Positions 24,182 to 37,215 of a DNA stretch of 64,000 nucleotides are shown piece after piece. Source of the stretch: Vespa crabro. Lineage: Eukaryota; Arthropoda; Insecta; Hymenoptera; Vespidae. Location: contig NC_060965.1 in NCBI RefSeq assembly GCF_910589235.1, positions 6,671,755 through 6,735,754 on the forward strand, in the 5' to 3' direction. The notes below the pieces were generated by a model. It searched no databases and was not told the origin of the DNA. It saw only the letters and a list, made by a program, of their open reading frames with translations. Both the position numbers and the translations under genes were made by a program. Each line of letters starts with the position of its first letter. Position 1 is the first letter of the stretch.

Positions 24182-25299
24182 TGTAAAATTGCTTTTTACA
24201 ATTTCACAAAATTCTATGTGAAACCTAAGACTGAATAGAAAATATGTATAAACTGTCGTAAATATTGCAAGTACATACTATTTCTTTGTGCTTACATGTA
24301 GGTATTTTATATTTATGTTTCTGATTATTCATGTTTATTGATTTTATCTGTTTAGTTGATACAATACCAACAAAAAAAGCTACAATGTTTGAAATAATAT
24401 TGAAAAAAGTAAACAAAGAAATAATTGTTAGTTCATCAAGAATAAATGTCCAGCTGTAAGATAACATTTTGATTATATAAGAGATCAAATTATAAAAGGA
24501 AGAAGATAAAAAATGAGAATAATTCTAAAAATGTTTTTAATTGATATTTTGAAGCTTATTATGTAAGATTAATTAACATTTTTTGAGATATTTATATTTT
24601 ATATTTTATAAAAGTTTATAATTATTATACTTTATATTTCAGATTAGAAAGATGTAACAGTCAAATTAACATATAATAAAATGGAGTAAAAATAAAAATC
24701 AAGTTAAAATGTTAAAAAGAATAGAATTTCATGCGTTAATAGATAAAATATTAAACTATATGCAAAGCTCATGATTCTTTATCTAAATTATCATAGTTAA
24801 AATAAGGATTTTGTTTATATTCATTGGTCTGAATATTAATAATAATAATTTCATCTTTATAGCAAAATTATTTATATTAAAGGAGCATCTAACTGTTATA
24901 AAATATTACAAAATGTTATATGTAGATATTATAAAAATGAATGTTTAGTTAAAAATACAATTTTCTATTTATTTTTATTAAAAATAGAAAATACCTTCTC
25001 CTACTATTGCCTCATTTTTTCCATATTTATCAATTATTACAGTAAGAGTAAATTGTTTTTGAATTATCACGAGAGAGGGCAGAATCATAGATTTGATTAG
25101 GTTAGTTGACAAAATATATCAAATTGTGCAGTTAAATCGCAGAGATTCAAATTATTTAACTTGTTACAAATATAATTGTTGTATTATATTAAATTACATA
25201 GAGTAATATTTTAATATTGACGAAACCCATATGTAACAAAATTCGAAGATTAAATTGATCTTCTTTGCGTTGTTGTTTTAAATAAGGAATTATTAAAAA
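24182..25299. other. Intergenic, GPANK1 to misato
   Basis: AT-rich. It carries the GPANK1 3' UTR and the upstream region of misato. An 87-codon minus-strand frame at 24225-24488 has hydrophobic stretches but no recognisable family and overlaps the probable GPANK1 3' UTR; I do not call it. Confidence 0.5.
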
Positions 25300-27257
25300 A
25301 TGACAACACGAGAGATATTAACGATTCAATTAGGTCATTACTCTAATTTTATTGGTACTCATTGGTGGAATCTTCAGGTATTATTGAAATTTCGTAAATC
25401 TTTGAATTATTTATGAATGAAATTATTTTATCAATACTTTTACTTATATTCGCATATGTTTTAGGAAACTAATTTCTCTTATGATCCTGATAATCCTTCA
25501 GAAATAAATCATGATGTTTTGTATAGAGAAGGAGAAAATTTCAAGGTAAAGCAATTGAAAAATTTTAAAAGAGGAATATAATTTTATATGTTATTAAAGA
25601 AATTAAGGTAAGACTGATTTTTTTTTTCTTTCTTTTTCTTTTTAGAAACAAGTAACGTTTACGCCAAGACTTTTATTAGTAGATTTGAAAGGAACTTTAG
25701 GTTACTTAAAAGAAAGTGGAACTTTATACAGTACTCCGCAACAACAAGAAGCATCTTCATTATTATGGGATAAAGAAAATGTAGAAATTACAGAGGAAAA
25801 TACATTTCCTAAACCTGCCTTTATAGAAAATTTAGATAAACCTACAGAAGGAGCACAATCGCAAGATTTTAATCTTGAAAATTCAGTAAATACATGGGTC
25901 GACTACTTAGTGCCTAGATTTCATTCAAGAACAGTTAATACTGTAAGAGAATATGAACATAATAGTAGCAATCATCCATTTGATATTTACACCTATGGAA
26001 GAAATTTATGGAACACAGAACAATTTTCAGATGATTTTATAGATAGAATACGATCTTATGTAGAAGAATGTGATTTAATGCAAGGTTTTCAAGTAAATAA
26101 AAAGTGTATATTTTCTAACGGTAATACCACAAATCAAACATTATATTATTATTTTTTAAAAAACAGGTATTGGTTGACTCCATAGATGGATTTGCTGGGC
26201 TTGGTATATCATGTATTCAACACTTAAGAGATGAATATGGCAAAAGTATTTTAGCATTTCCTTGTATCAATGGTCAGAACACCGAACCATCAGCATCAGA
26301 CTTAGTTAAAGCTATTAACATAGCATTATGTTGGCAGCATATAGGAGAATACTCGTCACTCTTTAGTCCTCTTTGTTGTGGAGAAAGTGGTTGGCTACAA
26401 ATGGGCACTCCTCGAAAATTTGACAATCTTACTTACGAATTAGAACTTAAATATCACACTAGCTCGATATTGGCAACTGCATTGGATACATTGAGTTTAA
26501 GATACAGACGGAAAGATTATCCTAATGTAATATTATCTGATTTATGTGCCGATCTTAATAAACTTGGATGGAAAGCAGTAGCAACCAGTCTAAGTTTACC
26601 CTTTCCAATGACAGTAAAGCGAGATTTGATAGACATATTAGACGATTACGAAGGTTCTTTATGGACAAGTTTGACACCTAGTTGTGATATACCAATGGAT
26701 AAAAATATGCAAAGTATAGCATTACGAGGAATATCGGAAGATAGATTGAAGAGACCGATGCACGAGGCAATCAAACAAATGTCGAAACCTGCCTATAGAT
26801 GTTCTACCGTACACGAAATGATGACGCTTTATTTAGCTTGTACATGTCATGCATCAGCAACATATTTGTCTACCATAAAATCAAGTCTCAAAATACAACA
26901 GCCGTATCCAAAAATATTTAACACTAACGTTACGGAAACCGGAGAGATAGCAGGATGGCCAGTAGGAGAAGGTATTATTAAATAACTACTACTATTTAAT
27001 AAAAATAATGCAAATTTTAATAAACAAACGTACATTAATCTTTTGAAGATGTACGATCAGTTCCAGTAATGGCTGGATTACATTCTGGAAGCAGTCTTGC
27101 ATCGATGTATGAGTCTTTACATAATCAACTACAGAGAATACGGAGTATTAAAAAGTTTCATGCTTTTACCGATTCTGGTCTCGAAGAGGATGAATTTTTA
27201 GACTGTTTGAATCATTTATTGGATTGTAAAGAAACGTACGAAGACCATTATATTTGA
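25300..27257 (+). CDS. MSTO1: Misato homologue (MSTO1)
   Basis: Tubulin/FtsZ-like protein of the Misato/DML1 family, needed for mitochondrial distribution and morphology and, in flies, for spindle microtubule assembly. Five coding exons: 25300-25377, 25465-25545, 25646-26092, 26167-26971 and 27049-27257, all phase-consistent, for 539 residues (human 570). The N-terminus MTTREILTIQLGHYSNFIG is the family's tubulin-like first strand. Next comes the Misato segment (YDPDNPSEINHDVLYREG and TPRLLLVDLKGTLGYLK). The third exon ends with the FDIYTYGRNLW region, and the fourth opens with a tubulin-like nucleotide-binding segment (DSIDGFAGLGISCIQHLRDE). An AATAAA lies at 27265-27270, only 8 nt after the stop, and a (TA)n tract begins 46 nt after that. 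Confidence 0.96.
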
Positions 27258-27310
27258 AGAGTAAAATAAAAATGTCTATTTTTATATATATGTTTATGTA
27301 TATGTATATG

Positions 27311-27369
<59 letters not shown>

Positions 27370-27787
27370 AAATACATATTTATATATATAAATCAGTATT
27401 TTCATCATCTTTCACATGTTGAAAAGTAATATAGAGTTTTTATCGTTAAAGCAAGTCCTCGTTATAAGTGTACGATCCCGTATGAGTATAGCATCGTAAT
27501 GCGTTATCTTAAATATACCTTAAAATATGATCCTCTATAACAAATCGACCCCGGTGAAGATGGGAGTGGCAAGACACACCCTAGTCAGGCTATATAATAT
27601 CCTATCGAACATCCCAGAACGTAAAAGTCCGGTAACAACCCTTCAGTCACGATAAAATACATCTCAGAGGTAACTCCGTTTGATTTTTCTAAACGAAGTA
27701 CTTCACTCGTTCTTTTTTTGTTGTTATTTTTCTTCGAAATCATTAACAAGAGAAAAAAGGAAAAGGAAAGAATTCAAGAAGCGAACG
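27258..27787 (+). promoter_or_regulatory. Misato 3' end and CIB2 promoter
   Basis: The misato poly(A) signal (27265-27270) and a (TA)n run (27316-27369) come first. Upstream of CIB2 there is a TATATAA at 27591-27597, a CACACCC element just before it, and an initiator TCAGT at 27643-27647. The TATA-to-initiator distance (about 50 bp) is too long for a standard pair, so the initiator is the better guess for the start, giving a 5' UTR of about 145 nt. Confidence 0.45.
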
Positions 27788-28148
27788 ATGGGAAATAAAG
27801 TAGCTACATTCTCCGAGGAACAATTGGAAGATTATCAAGATTGTACATTTTTCACGCGTAAAGAAATTTTAAGGTAACTAAATTGCCTTGAACTTTTTAG
27901 AAAAATTTTTGTATTATACATTATTTATATTTCTATTTCATTTTGTTTTCTTTTTCTTTTTTTCCTAGGATATTCAAACGTTTTCGAGAAATGGGTGATC
28001 CAGGAATGGTTCCACGTACGATGACGTCACAGGAAGCATCAACTCTACGCTTACCGCTGTCATGTCTGGCACGTATTCCAGAACTCAAGGTTTATATTTA
28101 ATATCCATGTTATTAACAATGAGTATATGTGATACAACAAAATGTAGG

Positions 28149-28202
<54 letters not shown>

Positions 28203-28958
28203 GGAAAATCCATTTAGAGAACGAATTTCAGAAGTGTTCACAAAAAGCAACAGAAGACAACAATCAGAAAATACCGAAGGTATTTGTTTCGAAGATTTCC
28301 TCGAGATGATGTCTGTCTTCTCAGAGCAGGCACCGCGGGATCTGAAGGTCTTTTACGCCTTTAAGATTTACGGTACGACTACGTACACGTGAACCGGACT
28401 AACGAAAGGACAGACGGATCGTGAGACTACTTCGAGGTCGATGTCGTTGTAGTTGCGAATTCAAAAAATGAATCGAATTCTTTCTTAACATTTTAATAAT
28501 CGATTGGATTTGTGCATTTTATCATTTTAAGATAAATTTTAAGATTTATTTTAAGATAGTTTTTTTTTTCTTTTTTTTTTTTTTTTAATCGAAAATTTTA
28601 AAATGACAATTACAATGATTGTAGATCATATATTTATTCTAAACGTAAACGTTCTCAAATACAACGGCATTTAAATTGATATGAAACAAATGAAAAGTAT
28701 CGAATGATAGATTCAAAGAAATTTTAATTTCCTGTGATAGACTTCGACGAGGATGGAGTTTTAAGTGTCGGTGATTTGGAACGCACCTGTCGGCAGCTGA
28801 TCCAAGGTGGTCTAACTAGCGAGGAAGTATACACCGTGTGTCAAAAAGTTTTAGAAGAAAGTGACATTGACGGTGATGGAGCTCTTTCATATCTCGATTT
28901 TGAACACGTTGTGACTAGAGCACCAGATTTTATCTCGACATTTCATATAAGGATATAA
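27788..28958 (+). CDS. CIB2: Calcium- and integrin-binding protein 2
   Basis: EF-hand calcium sensor of the CIB family; relatives act in sensory-cell mechanotransduction and in fly phototransduction. Four exons: 27788-27873, 27969-28089, 28204-28372 and 28741-28958, giving 197 residues (human CIB2 187). It starts MGNKVATFSEEQL, so Gly2 is a likely N-myristoylation site, followed by the diagnostic DYQDCTFFTRKEIL. EF-hands 1 and 2 are degenerate. EF-hands 3 (DFDEDGVLSVGD) and 4 (DIDGDGALSYLD) keep the calcium-binding loop residues. The C-terminus APDFISTFHIRI matches the family end exactly. The second exon is slightly longer than in vertebrates (SQEASTLRLPLSCLARIPEL). Intron 2 contains a 46-base T run at the acceptor. 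Confidence 0.96.
28153..28198 (+). repeat. T46 homopolymer next to the CIB2 exon 3 acceptor
   Basis: An unbroken run of 46 T ends six bases before the exon, followed by AATAG. It doubles as the polypyrimidine tract of the intron. Confidence 0.9.
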
Positions 28959-29657
28959 ATCTCATCTCGTTTGATCAAGAGAAGGAAAAAACGAAATAAA
29001 AGTATCACAAAGTTAAAGAACTTACTCAATAGCAACTAAATACACGGATTAAATTGCGTTTAACGAGCAGCAGGAATAAAGACGCGTTCGTTTACAATTA
29101 ATGGCGGCGAAAAAGCGTCATGGAAAAACATCGGCCAGTGAACGTTATTTCGCAAAACTCATGGGATAATTATTACCTTGGTAAGAGTCCGTACCGAAGA
29201 GTTACTACTATATACCCTGTTACACGTTACAGGCATACTTTCTTGCACGGGTTCTGCGAGTCGCCCCTGTTGAGCAACAACGAGCAATGCCGGGGATAAG
29301 TAAGCAGGCCATTCATTCTTCCTTTATACGAGAGTATCGGAGACCGTAGGAAATCTTACATAGGATTTTATGATTTTAAGAAAGTCATAAGATACCAGGA
29401 GGTCCTTGAGATTGACAATATTTTTATTTAATAATCAAATACAAAAAATATCAATGATGACTATCACATTAAAACATATAAAGGACACCTCTTAAAGAGT
29501 TAATCAATTATATTTCATAGATTATAATAAAAAAAATAGATACAACAAAGCTAGATATTTCAAAGCTTAAATCTTAAAAGGTTTAAAAAAGTAAGTTATT
29601 AGTCAAGAATTAGATAGAAGGAGAAATTTTGATCAAGCTGGTTTCGCAAAGTTTCTT
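28959..29657. other. Gene-free stretch after CIB2
   Basis: The CIB2 3' UTR is followed by a moderately GC stretch at 29080-29310 without an open frame. I see nothing definite; a conserved noncoding element is possible. Confidence 0.4.
28995..29000 (+). terminator. CIB2 poly(A) signal
   Basis: AATAAA 36 nt after the CIB2 stop codon. Confidence 0.65.
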
Positions 29658-29669
29658 TCCCTCTCTCTT

Positions 29670-29724
<55 letters not shown>

Positions 29725-29750
29725 CCCTCTCTCTCTCTCTCTCTCTCTCG
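29658..29750. repeat. (CT)n microsatellite
   Basis: CT-rich run with CCCT and TTT interruptions, directly upstream of a GC-richer island. Confidence 0.95.
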
Positions 29751-29751
29751 A

Positions 29752-30120
29752 CGACTTCAGAGATAGTCAGACTCTTGCGAGCATCGAGGAGCCATCGTGT
29801 ACGAGCCGTCGTCCCTTTCGATCGTTCTCTCTCCTTCTCCCTATTTCACCTTGTCTTTCTTTCTCTTTCTCTCTCTCTCTTTCTCTCTCCTTCTCCTTCT
29901 CCTACTGCTGCTGCTGCTGCTGCTGTGGCGGGGTTTGGTCGTCTCAAAAAGCGGTCGAAATCGGAGATACCACCCTGTGGCACGGCCGGTTATAGTCGGC
30001 CGCACGGTAACTAACCGAGTCTCGAGACCAAGGCCATCCGGTCACTTCTCGTCCTCTCCACCAGTCTTGGTGTCCGACCCCTTTCCCCGTAGAAGCTTGC
30101 TCCGTGAGGAGGAGCAGGAG
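29752..30120 (+). promoter_or_regulatory. GC-richer island, possible promoter
   Basis: After a (CT)n run there is a TCAGACTC initiator-like site near 29768, then a CTG/CTC-rich block and a CpG-containing stretch to about 30120. The overlapping open frames are compositionally biased and look noncoding. A second similar island follows at about 30410-30820. Promoter function is inference. Confidence 0.3.
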
Positions 30121-30189
30121 CCATTGCTTCAACATTTCAACATTTTCTCTCTCTCTTTCTCTTTCTTAGAATGTACATATAAGTATGCG

Positions 30190-30228
<39 letters not shown>

Positions 30229-31093
30229 GTATGGGATATATATATTTCTTTTAAAATAATCTTTTAGTTTTACTTGCTCATTTCATTGTTATATTTTACT
30301 TTAATCTTATTCCATACAATGATAATAGTCAAGAAGGTTAAATAAACTCAGTCAGTCTTTTTTCTCTCTTTTTCTTTCTTTCTTTCTCTTTCTTCCTCTT
30401 TCTATCTGTTGGCCAACCGGCTTCCATGGCATGCTTCTATGCATTCTTCGGCCTCCTCGACGTGGCTCGTCTCGACAAGTCCAGAGCCCTCGGGGGCGGG
30501 CAAAGAGAGAGAGGAGGGGCAAGGGGGAAGGTGGAGGGAACAGACGAGATGAGAAGTCAGAGAGAAGAGGAATGAGAAGGCAAAGATCGCGGGTGGACGA
30601 CGAGCAGAAAAAGGGAGAGGTGCTGGACTCTTCAGTCGATGGAGGGAGCTCGAGAAGTGGCGGAGGGCAGAGATTTGAACCTGACTTTTACGTCGGTCCC
30701 GCCAACTACGGACCCAGCTAAGGCCCTGGCGTGGGCGATCTCTTCTCCTTCAGAGAGTAAAAGAGAGAAAGACAGAGAGAAATCTCTCGAACCTTCGCAA
30801 GGGCCTTAACCTATACCTCTGTCATTGACACCTTTAGGGATTGTGATATTTCGTTATACTATTTTTTTTTGATCGAAAAGAATTCGAATTGAAAAAAAAA
30901 AAAGAAGAAAATAAGATCGAAAATTTCTGTTAGCGTCAACGATATCTAACCTATCGTATGATTATATCTAATGTATAAGATTATCGGTAATTAAATCGAG
31001 TCTCTTGAATAAAAGAATTATATTTCGAAGGATTTTGAACTTTCTCAAACCGGATTTGAAATATTTTTTATAACTATTTCTCTCTCTCTCTTT

Positions 31094-31134
<41 letters not shown>

Positions 31135-31721
31135 TATCTGTGTTTCTTTCTCGCTTATTTCTTACTGATATCCACACACATGCGTGTGTGCATGTATAAG
31201 AGAGTGTATTCGCAGAAAGCCGGTATTCGGATTTAACGCGAGTACATCAGCACACTTGGGGCTCGAGGAAACGTTGGAGGCAAATTCTTCGATAAATCAT
31301 ACCGGCGCCGGATGTATTATTTATTAGTTTGAACGTGGAGAAGACTGATCGCGCTGCTTCGAAATTATCGAAGCGATTTGATCACTCGCGCAATCTATAC
31401 GAGCCTTGGCTTGTGATCTTGAATAGACTACATCAGAGAATGTGCGCGTTAATAAAGATCCGGGTCAGATATAGGAACGACAAAAATTCTCTCTCGTTTC
31501 TATGCAAATCGTAGGAGTAAAGGAGAGAACATTAGCTATCGTATATATATATATATATATATATAAGTACGCATGCGCGAAAAGATCCATTTACAATGAC
31601 GTACAAATTCGATGGAACGAACGAGGCCGTAGCTCGATTTCACCGGACTCGCTTTACAGTTATACCACTTTGAACTAAGCAGCTCTTTTATCGGTCGATC
31701 TAAAATGCAGACAGAAAGTAA

Positions 31722-31756
<35 letters not shown>

Positions 31757-31949
31757 TATAACCCTATCGGATTACGTTAACCTGCCGATCTTCGATTTAA
31801 TCTAACGTCCAAAAACGGATATACTTCGTGCGTGACGCCGACCGTGAGAGTCGTATTGTTTGAAATAAATTAAGCTTATCCCTCCCGCGATGTCATTTAA
31901 GACTAACGGACCGTAAATATATTTTACTTTTAGTTTGATAAAAAGATAA
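30121..31949. other. Gene-poor stretch with microsatellites
   Basis: Contains (TA)n at about 30196-30222, a GC-rich, purine-rich block at 30410-30820, (CT)n at 31078-31135, a moderately GC stretch at 31200-31510, and (AG)n at 31725-31753. The 96-codon frame in the purine-rich block is low-complexity Arg/Gly and is not called. Confidence 0.5.
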
Positions 31950-32690
31950 TTGAGATAGGTGAGGTTAGGAGAATTTTCTTGTGACCGTCTCTCTTTCTCT
32001 TTCTATGTCTCTCTCTCTCGAAAAAAAGAAAAATATATTTAAAAGAGACGTTAGAATTATTTTCTTCATCATCTCATCTTGAGAAAAAGATATTAAAAAA
32101 AACAAGTTAGGACGTTTTCATCGTTCTTCTTTCTCGAAAATACATATTATAAAAAAAGAGGTTACAATTTTCTTAATCGTTCGTTAAAAAAAAAGAAATT
32201 TGAAACAGAGAAGTTGAGAAAATTTTCTTAATTATTTATCTACATATATTTAAAAAACATATTCAAGATTGAAAAAGATTGAGACAATTCTCTTGAACCT
32301 CTTTTTTGAAAAAAAAAAAACATTAGAGAAAGAGAAGTTAGGACAATTTTCTTGATTATCTATCTCGTAAAAACAGCCAAGAAAGAAAGGTTAGGATAAT
32401 TTTCTTGATCGTCCATCTTGAGAGAAAGAGAAAAAAAACATATTAGAGAAAGAGAGGTTAGAACAATTTCCTTGATCATCTCTCTTGAAAGAAAATATTC
32501 AAGAAAGAGAGGTTAGAATAATTTTCTTGATCGTTTGTTCAGAATATTAAAAAAAACTAAATAAATAAATAACTAAATAAAAATATCCCAGAGGTATAGG
32601 ATAATTTTCTTGATCATTTGTTTAGAAGAAATATATATATATATATATTCTAGACATATAAGGTTAGGAAAATTGTTTTGATCTGTTTCG
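31950..32690. repeat. Decayed ~60-bp minisatellite, about 12 copies
   Basis: A core resembling GTTAGGATAATTTTCTTGAT, usually preceded by an AGAGAAAGAG-like stretch and followed by TCNTCTTGAGA-like sequence, recurs near 31966, 32049, 32106, 32161, 32213, 32278, 32338, 32391, 32458, 32513, 32598 and 32663. Spacing varies from about 52 to 85 bp. Units are diverged from one another. Confidence 0.8.
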
Positions 32691-33711
32691 AACCTTTGGC
32701 TGAATTGTTTCATTGCTTTCTTCTACTATCATCGAAGACCTGTCTTATTACGCCTACTTGATTTTTGAATTACCGATTACATTGGCAAGGTTGCACATAG
32801 TCGAAATAATATTGGCACTCTTGCGGCCACATATCCTGGTGGTTTATAAGGAGGCGAGAACGTTTATACAGAGAGAACCGTCTACCAAAGAGGGGGAGGA
32901 AGGGTTCCAAGGAGTCGGTTGGCCAACGGAATGTGGCTTGACCGGCCGACCATCCCCCGTCTTCCTCTCCCGTGGACCCATCGAGAAAGAGTGGAAAAAG
33001 GAAAGAAGAAAAAGACCGAGAGAAAGAGAGAAAGATGATCGAGGAAGGGAGAGGAAAAGAAAGCAAGGGAGAGAGAGAGAGGGTTCAATGGTAGACAGAA
33101 GAAGATGCAGATACACGACTGGCCCAACCGCTTTTGGCTCCCTAATGGACCTCATTGGGGTTGCTCGAATATTCCTTTGCTATCTCGGACATCTACGCCA
33201 TGGTATTCGTAATCCAGGAGGGTACAGTTTTTAACGTGCTATTCGAAATCTACCTACTTATGGCTAAATCTTCTAGTTCTCTATCTTATTAGGATCATTG
33301 TCAGAATAGTTCAGTAATCGGTATTGGTATTTTCAAATTTTTTGATTCTAATCATTAAACGAACAAATTCCTGTTAATACAAAAGAAAAAAATGGAAGAC
33401 AATCCAAGTTTTCGTAACCTTGTAAACTGTTCGAATTTTATGTAAGCCGTGATCATTGTTCATACAGTATGTATGTACGTAACGTGTACATACGTATATA
33501 GATAGGTAGAATCGTATCGAACAAAGTGGCTTAACGTGTAAGCATCGTCTTTCTCGGTGCATTATAAAATACTTAGGAACAACCTGAAGATTCCAGTATT
33601 AAGGTACATCGACGAAATAAAGTGCCATTAGATTCGTACGTACACGTTCTTTCCATTCACGGTTGTATACTCTCTCGTAAGTTTTAAATAGAATGTAATG
33701 CAGTTGGGATG

Positions 33712-33757
<46 letters not shown>

Positions 33758-36400
33758 TTGGGGGAGAAGGTAAAGGGGAGATTAAGGGGGAGAGTACTCG
33801 TATGAGATAGGTTAGGTGTAACGATCATCGGCAAGAAGCAAGTTTTACCTTGCACGCTGGATTCCGTAATATACCTTACAAGATCGATGCACGCGATTAT
33901 GCATGCCTTAGGCAAAGTTCTTTTCTCATCCGAGAATATCGTGGCGTCGGCGCGTGGATATTGTACGTATCTTTGATTGGTACTCAAAATTCACCGAATC
34001 GTTTCACACCTTCCTATCAAGCCTACGGTTCAATAAATAAGTATACATATAGAGCTAACTCAGTATTATTAACTATATAAGTAGATATGGTTCGGTGATT
34101 AGAAGAAAAGTTTTTCGCAAATGTTTGTTATTATGTAATAAAGTAAATCATTTGTTGTTCATTAAGAGATCGATCTAATTCAATATTCTTTGAACTACGG
34201 AGATATTTCTAATGAGATTCTACTAAGATGATAATTATCGTTTATTTTATTATAAAAAAAAATTGTCATTATTATACTCACAGTATGTGGTAATCGTTTT
34301 AGACCACACACGTGTATTTGTTAATTGTATCTGTCAATACCGCGTAATGAACGTTACTATGTAATTTTGCTAGTATTTTAATTATACCTTATACGCGTAC
34401 TGAATGTAAAGACGTATTTTTTACGGATAAATTACGATATGAAAAATGTAAAAGACACTGTGGTAAATGTTCGTCCAACTGATTTATCTATTTTCTTTTT
34501 TATTTCTTCTTTCAAAAAAGAAAAAAAGAAACGAAAAATAAAAAGTAAAAAGAAAAGAAGTATTCCAAGTTCCACGAGTCACTGGCAAACATAACTTGCT
34601 ATCGAGTCATTATTCTCTTCGTATTAGTTTTCATGATTAAGACGAACTGACGGAACACGATCGACCGATCGCGAGAGCCGGCCTTTCTGGAAAAGGCCTC
34701 TGAAACTATGGCAGTACTCAAAGCAGTTTCGCAACTGGTCGTACCTGGTAAATCAGCTTTCTGCTCGAGTACCACCTAAATTTATTCCACGAACGTTCCG
34801 TGCATTCGAAAGGTGCCGGGTTGTCCACGGAATATTACGCGATTTCCACGTTTTCGGTGAGGATTTGTCCTTCCATTTAGGTGTGTATTCGTACGCTTTC
34901 GCATCGAAACGAAATACAAGGATTTAGATATATTAGAATTGGCAACGTGAAAAAACTCTCTGATTGGTCACCGTCGAGGGAATTTTCTCTTTTTTCTTGT
35001 CTTTTTTCTGTTCTTTTTTTTTTCTTTTTCTTTTTAACATGTGCGACTCCGACCGATGAATTCACTCGCTAATTAAATTCCCAGTATATATTAGTTTGGT
35101 CAATAAGTTATGTTGAATTTTTGGTATTTTATATTTAAATAAAAATCATACTAGTTTTTTTTGCTGGAAATTCCGTAGTTATTTATTGCCCGAATAAATG
35201 CTATACTATTGTTTTATTTACATATGAAATACTAAAAATTCCGACTCAAACATATCACATGGCCAATTAAATATTAGATCTACTAAAAAGTTGTATTCGT
35301 TTTTTCACTAAAAGAAAATGATAATTTTTTTATTGTTTATTAATATTTAATTAACAATGTAATCTCTTAAATAACTAATATTATCTTCTTATCTTAATGA
35401 AAACTTTAAAATGTTTGAAATGTTATTATCAACTAAAAAAAATTAACTTTCTTCTCTTTTTTTTCAATAAAACATATAATTTTTTTTTCGATAAACATAA
35501 TAATATATAATATAATAATACATAATAATATTTAACGAATGATGTAATTTTTATTAATATTGCGAACTTCTTTCCATATTAATTGAAAATTAAAATCCAC
35601 GAATCATTAAATTATTTTTAAATAAAAAAAGATTTTTTTTCAATAAACTTAAAAAAAATTTTCGATAGATATAATATTTTATCGTAAAAAAAAGGAAAAG
35701 AAAGATAATACTTTCCTTGTCTCATTGCTTCGAAATTCTGAATCGTCTTAATTAGCAAATCATTTGTCCAGTACGCCCAATACCATTCAAGATTCGTAAT
35801 AAACGCTTAGGCAAGTTACAAGCGCAAGGATTAATTATCGAAGATGGCCGACGCTGATACGAGACGTTGTTGGATTTCTTCGTTCTTCTTTTCTTTTTCG
35901 TTTTTTTTTAATTGTTCCGTCCAATTACGGTCCCTTTCCCGAGACAAACTGAAATATACCGGAGGGCAGTAAGAAGTCGGGCTGATTTAACGAGACATCG
36001 GGGACCGCTTTCGAGTGACGGTAGATGGCGGTGTTTTAATCGATATCGTACCTTATTTCAAATATAAAATCAGTCTCTTCTTACTTAATCTCACTTTTTT
36101 TCTATATAAACAATTTTTATGTAAGTATAAAAACGAAGGAAATAATCTATGTTCGTTTTACATAAAAATTATAATAACATAAAAATGCAGCTTAATTTGC
36201 AATTTAATTAAAGATTTAAAGTCAATTTTCTATGTTGAGTCAACAAGAAAAAAAAATAAAGAGAAAAAGAGATTGATCTCCTTGTGAAAAAGTCAAGCCG
36301 ACTGTAAATAACTCTGCCAATCACCTCTCTAACCGTTTTAACGGCTACATTTAGATTTTTATACAACAACGAAAAGAAGAACGAAGGGGAATCATGAAGT
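32691..36400. other. Gene-poor stretch
   Basis: A GC-richer island lies at about 32820-33230, (GA)n at 33711-33757, a moderately GC block at 33780-34030, and another at 34610-34880 with a perfect 7-bp hairpin (GGCCTTT/AAAGGCC) at about 34680. The rest is AT-rich. The open frames at 32713-33234 and on its opposite strand are compositional artefacts of purine-rich sequence. No gene is called. Confidence 0.5.
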
Positions 36401-36554
36401 GGTATAGCTAAGAACGAAGGTGGACGTAGATACGCACCGGAAGATGGTACGTAAAACTAAAGCGAATACCGGTTACCGTTCCTGGAGAAAAACGTAGAAG
36501 GGATATCGTCGAGGGAGCTACAGAAGCAGAGACATGGAAGGCATATAAGAAAAC

Positions 36555-36641
36555 GGAAGAAGAAGAAGAAGAAGAAGAAGGCCAAGAAGAGAATAAAGAA
36601 GAAGAAAAAGAAGAAGATGAAGAAGAAGAAGAAGAAGAAGG
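36555..36641. repeat. (GAA)n repeat
   Basis: GAA/GAAGAT triplets with interruptions in a purine-rich section that starts near 36400. It produces Glu/Lys or Leu frames with no other coding support. Confidence 0.9.
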
Positions 36642-36909
36642 GGAGGTAAAGTAAGATGGAGGAGATGAAGAAGGAAGTTATGTTCTCTATCTTTCTCTCT
36701 TTCTCTCTTGGATCGGCAAGGAGGAGGTCCAGAGCAGGCTCCAGATCTGCATAACCGGTATATACCGAGGGAACTTAGAGTACCTCGAGGCAGCATCGAG
36801 CGTGTCCTCGAGTCGTCGCAAGTACGCTATATCGTTTGGCTCGTCCTTATGTTGGAAGAAGTATAGAAGGATCTCGATGCGGAGAGAAGTAAGAGAGATA
36901 GATAGAGAT

Positions 36910-36952
<43 letters not shown>

Positions 36953-37151
36953 GGGGTGAGAGGGAGAGAAAGGAGGCTGGCCATTCGTGTAGAGTGCCTT
37001 CGAGAAAGAGCACGCGTGCTGTATTCAACCTCGCAAACTGGTAAAGAGAAAAGCGTAGGCGAGAGTACGCCAAGAGACCGATGACATCATCTTGATGTTC
37101 TCCTTCTCTCTCTCTTTTTCTCTCTCTCAATCTCTCTCTCTCTCTCTCTCT

Positions 37152-37208
<57 letters not shown>
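36910..37208. repeat. Facing (GA)n and (CT)n microsatellites
   Basis: (GA)n at about 36910-36948 and (CT)n at about 37100-37208 on the same strand are inverted relative to each other across about 150 bp. A transcript could fold them into a long imperfect hairpin. A (TA)n run follows at 37487-37556. Confidence 0.85.

Positions 37209-37215
<7 letters not shown>

Noticed and set aside
24225..24488. 87-codon minus frame with hydrophobic segments
   Set aside because: No recognisable family, AT-rich codons, and it lies in the probable GPANK1 3' UTR.
30351..30380. miR-14-like string TCAGTCTTTTTTCTCTCT
   Set aside because: It has one extra T compared with the miR-14 mature sequence as I remember it, lies in a CT-rich microsatellite, and has no complementary arm nearby.
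32713..33234. 173-codon + frame and three overlapping minus frames
   Set aside because: Long frames open on both strands across purine-rich DNA; no family resemblance; Arg/Glu/Lys composition follows the nucleotide bias.
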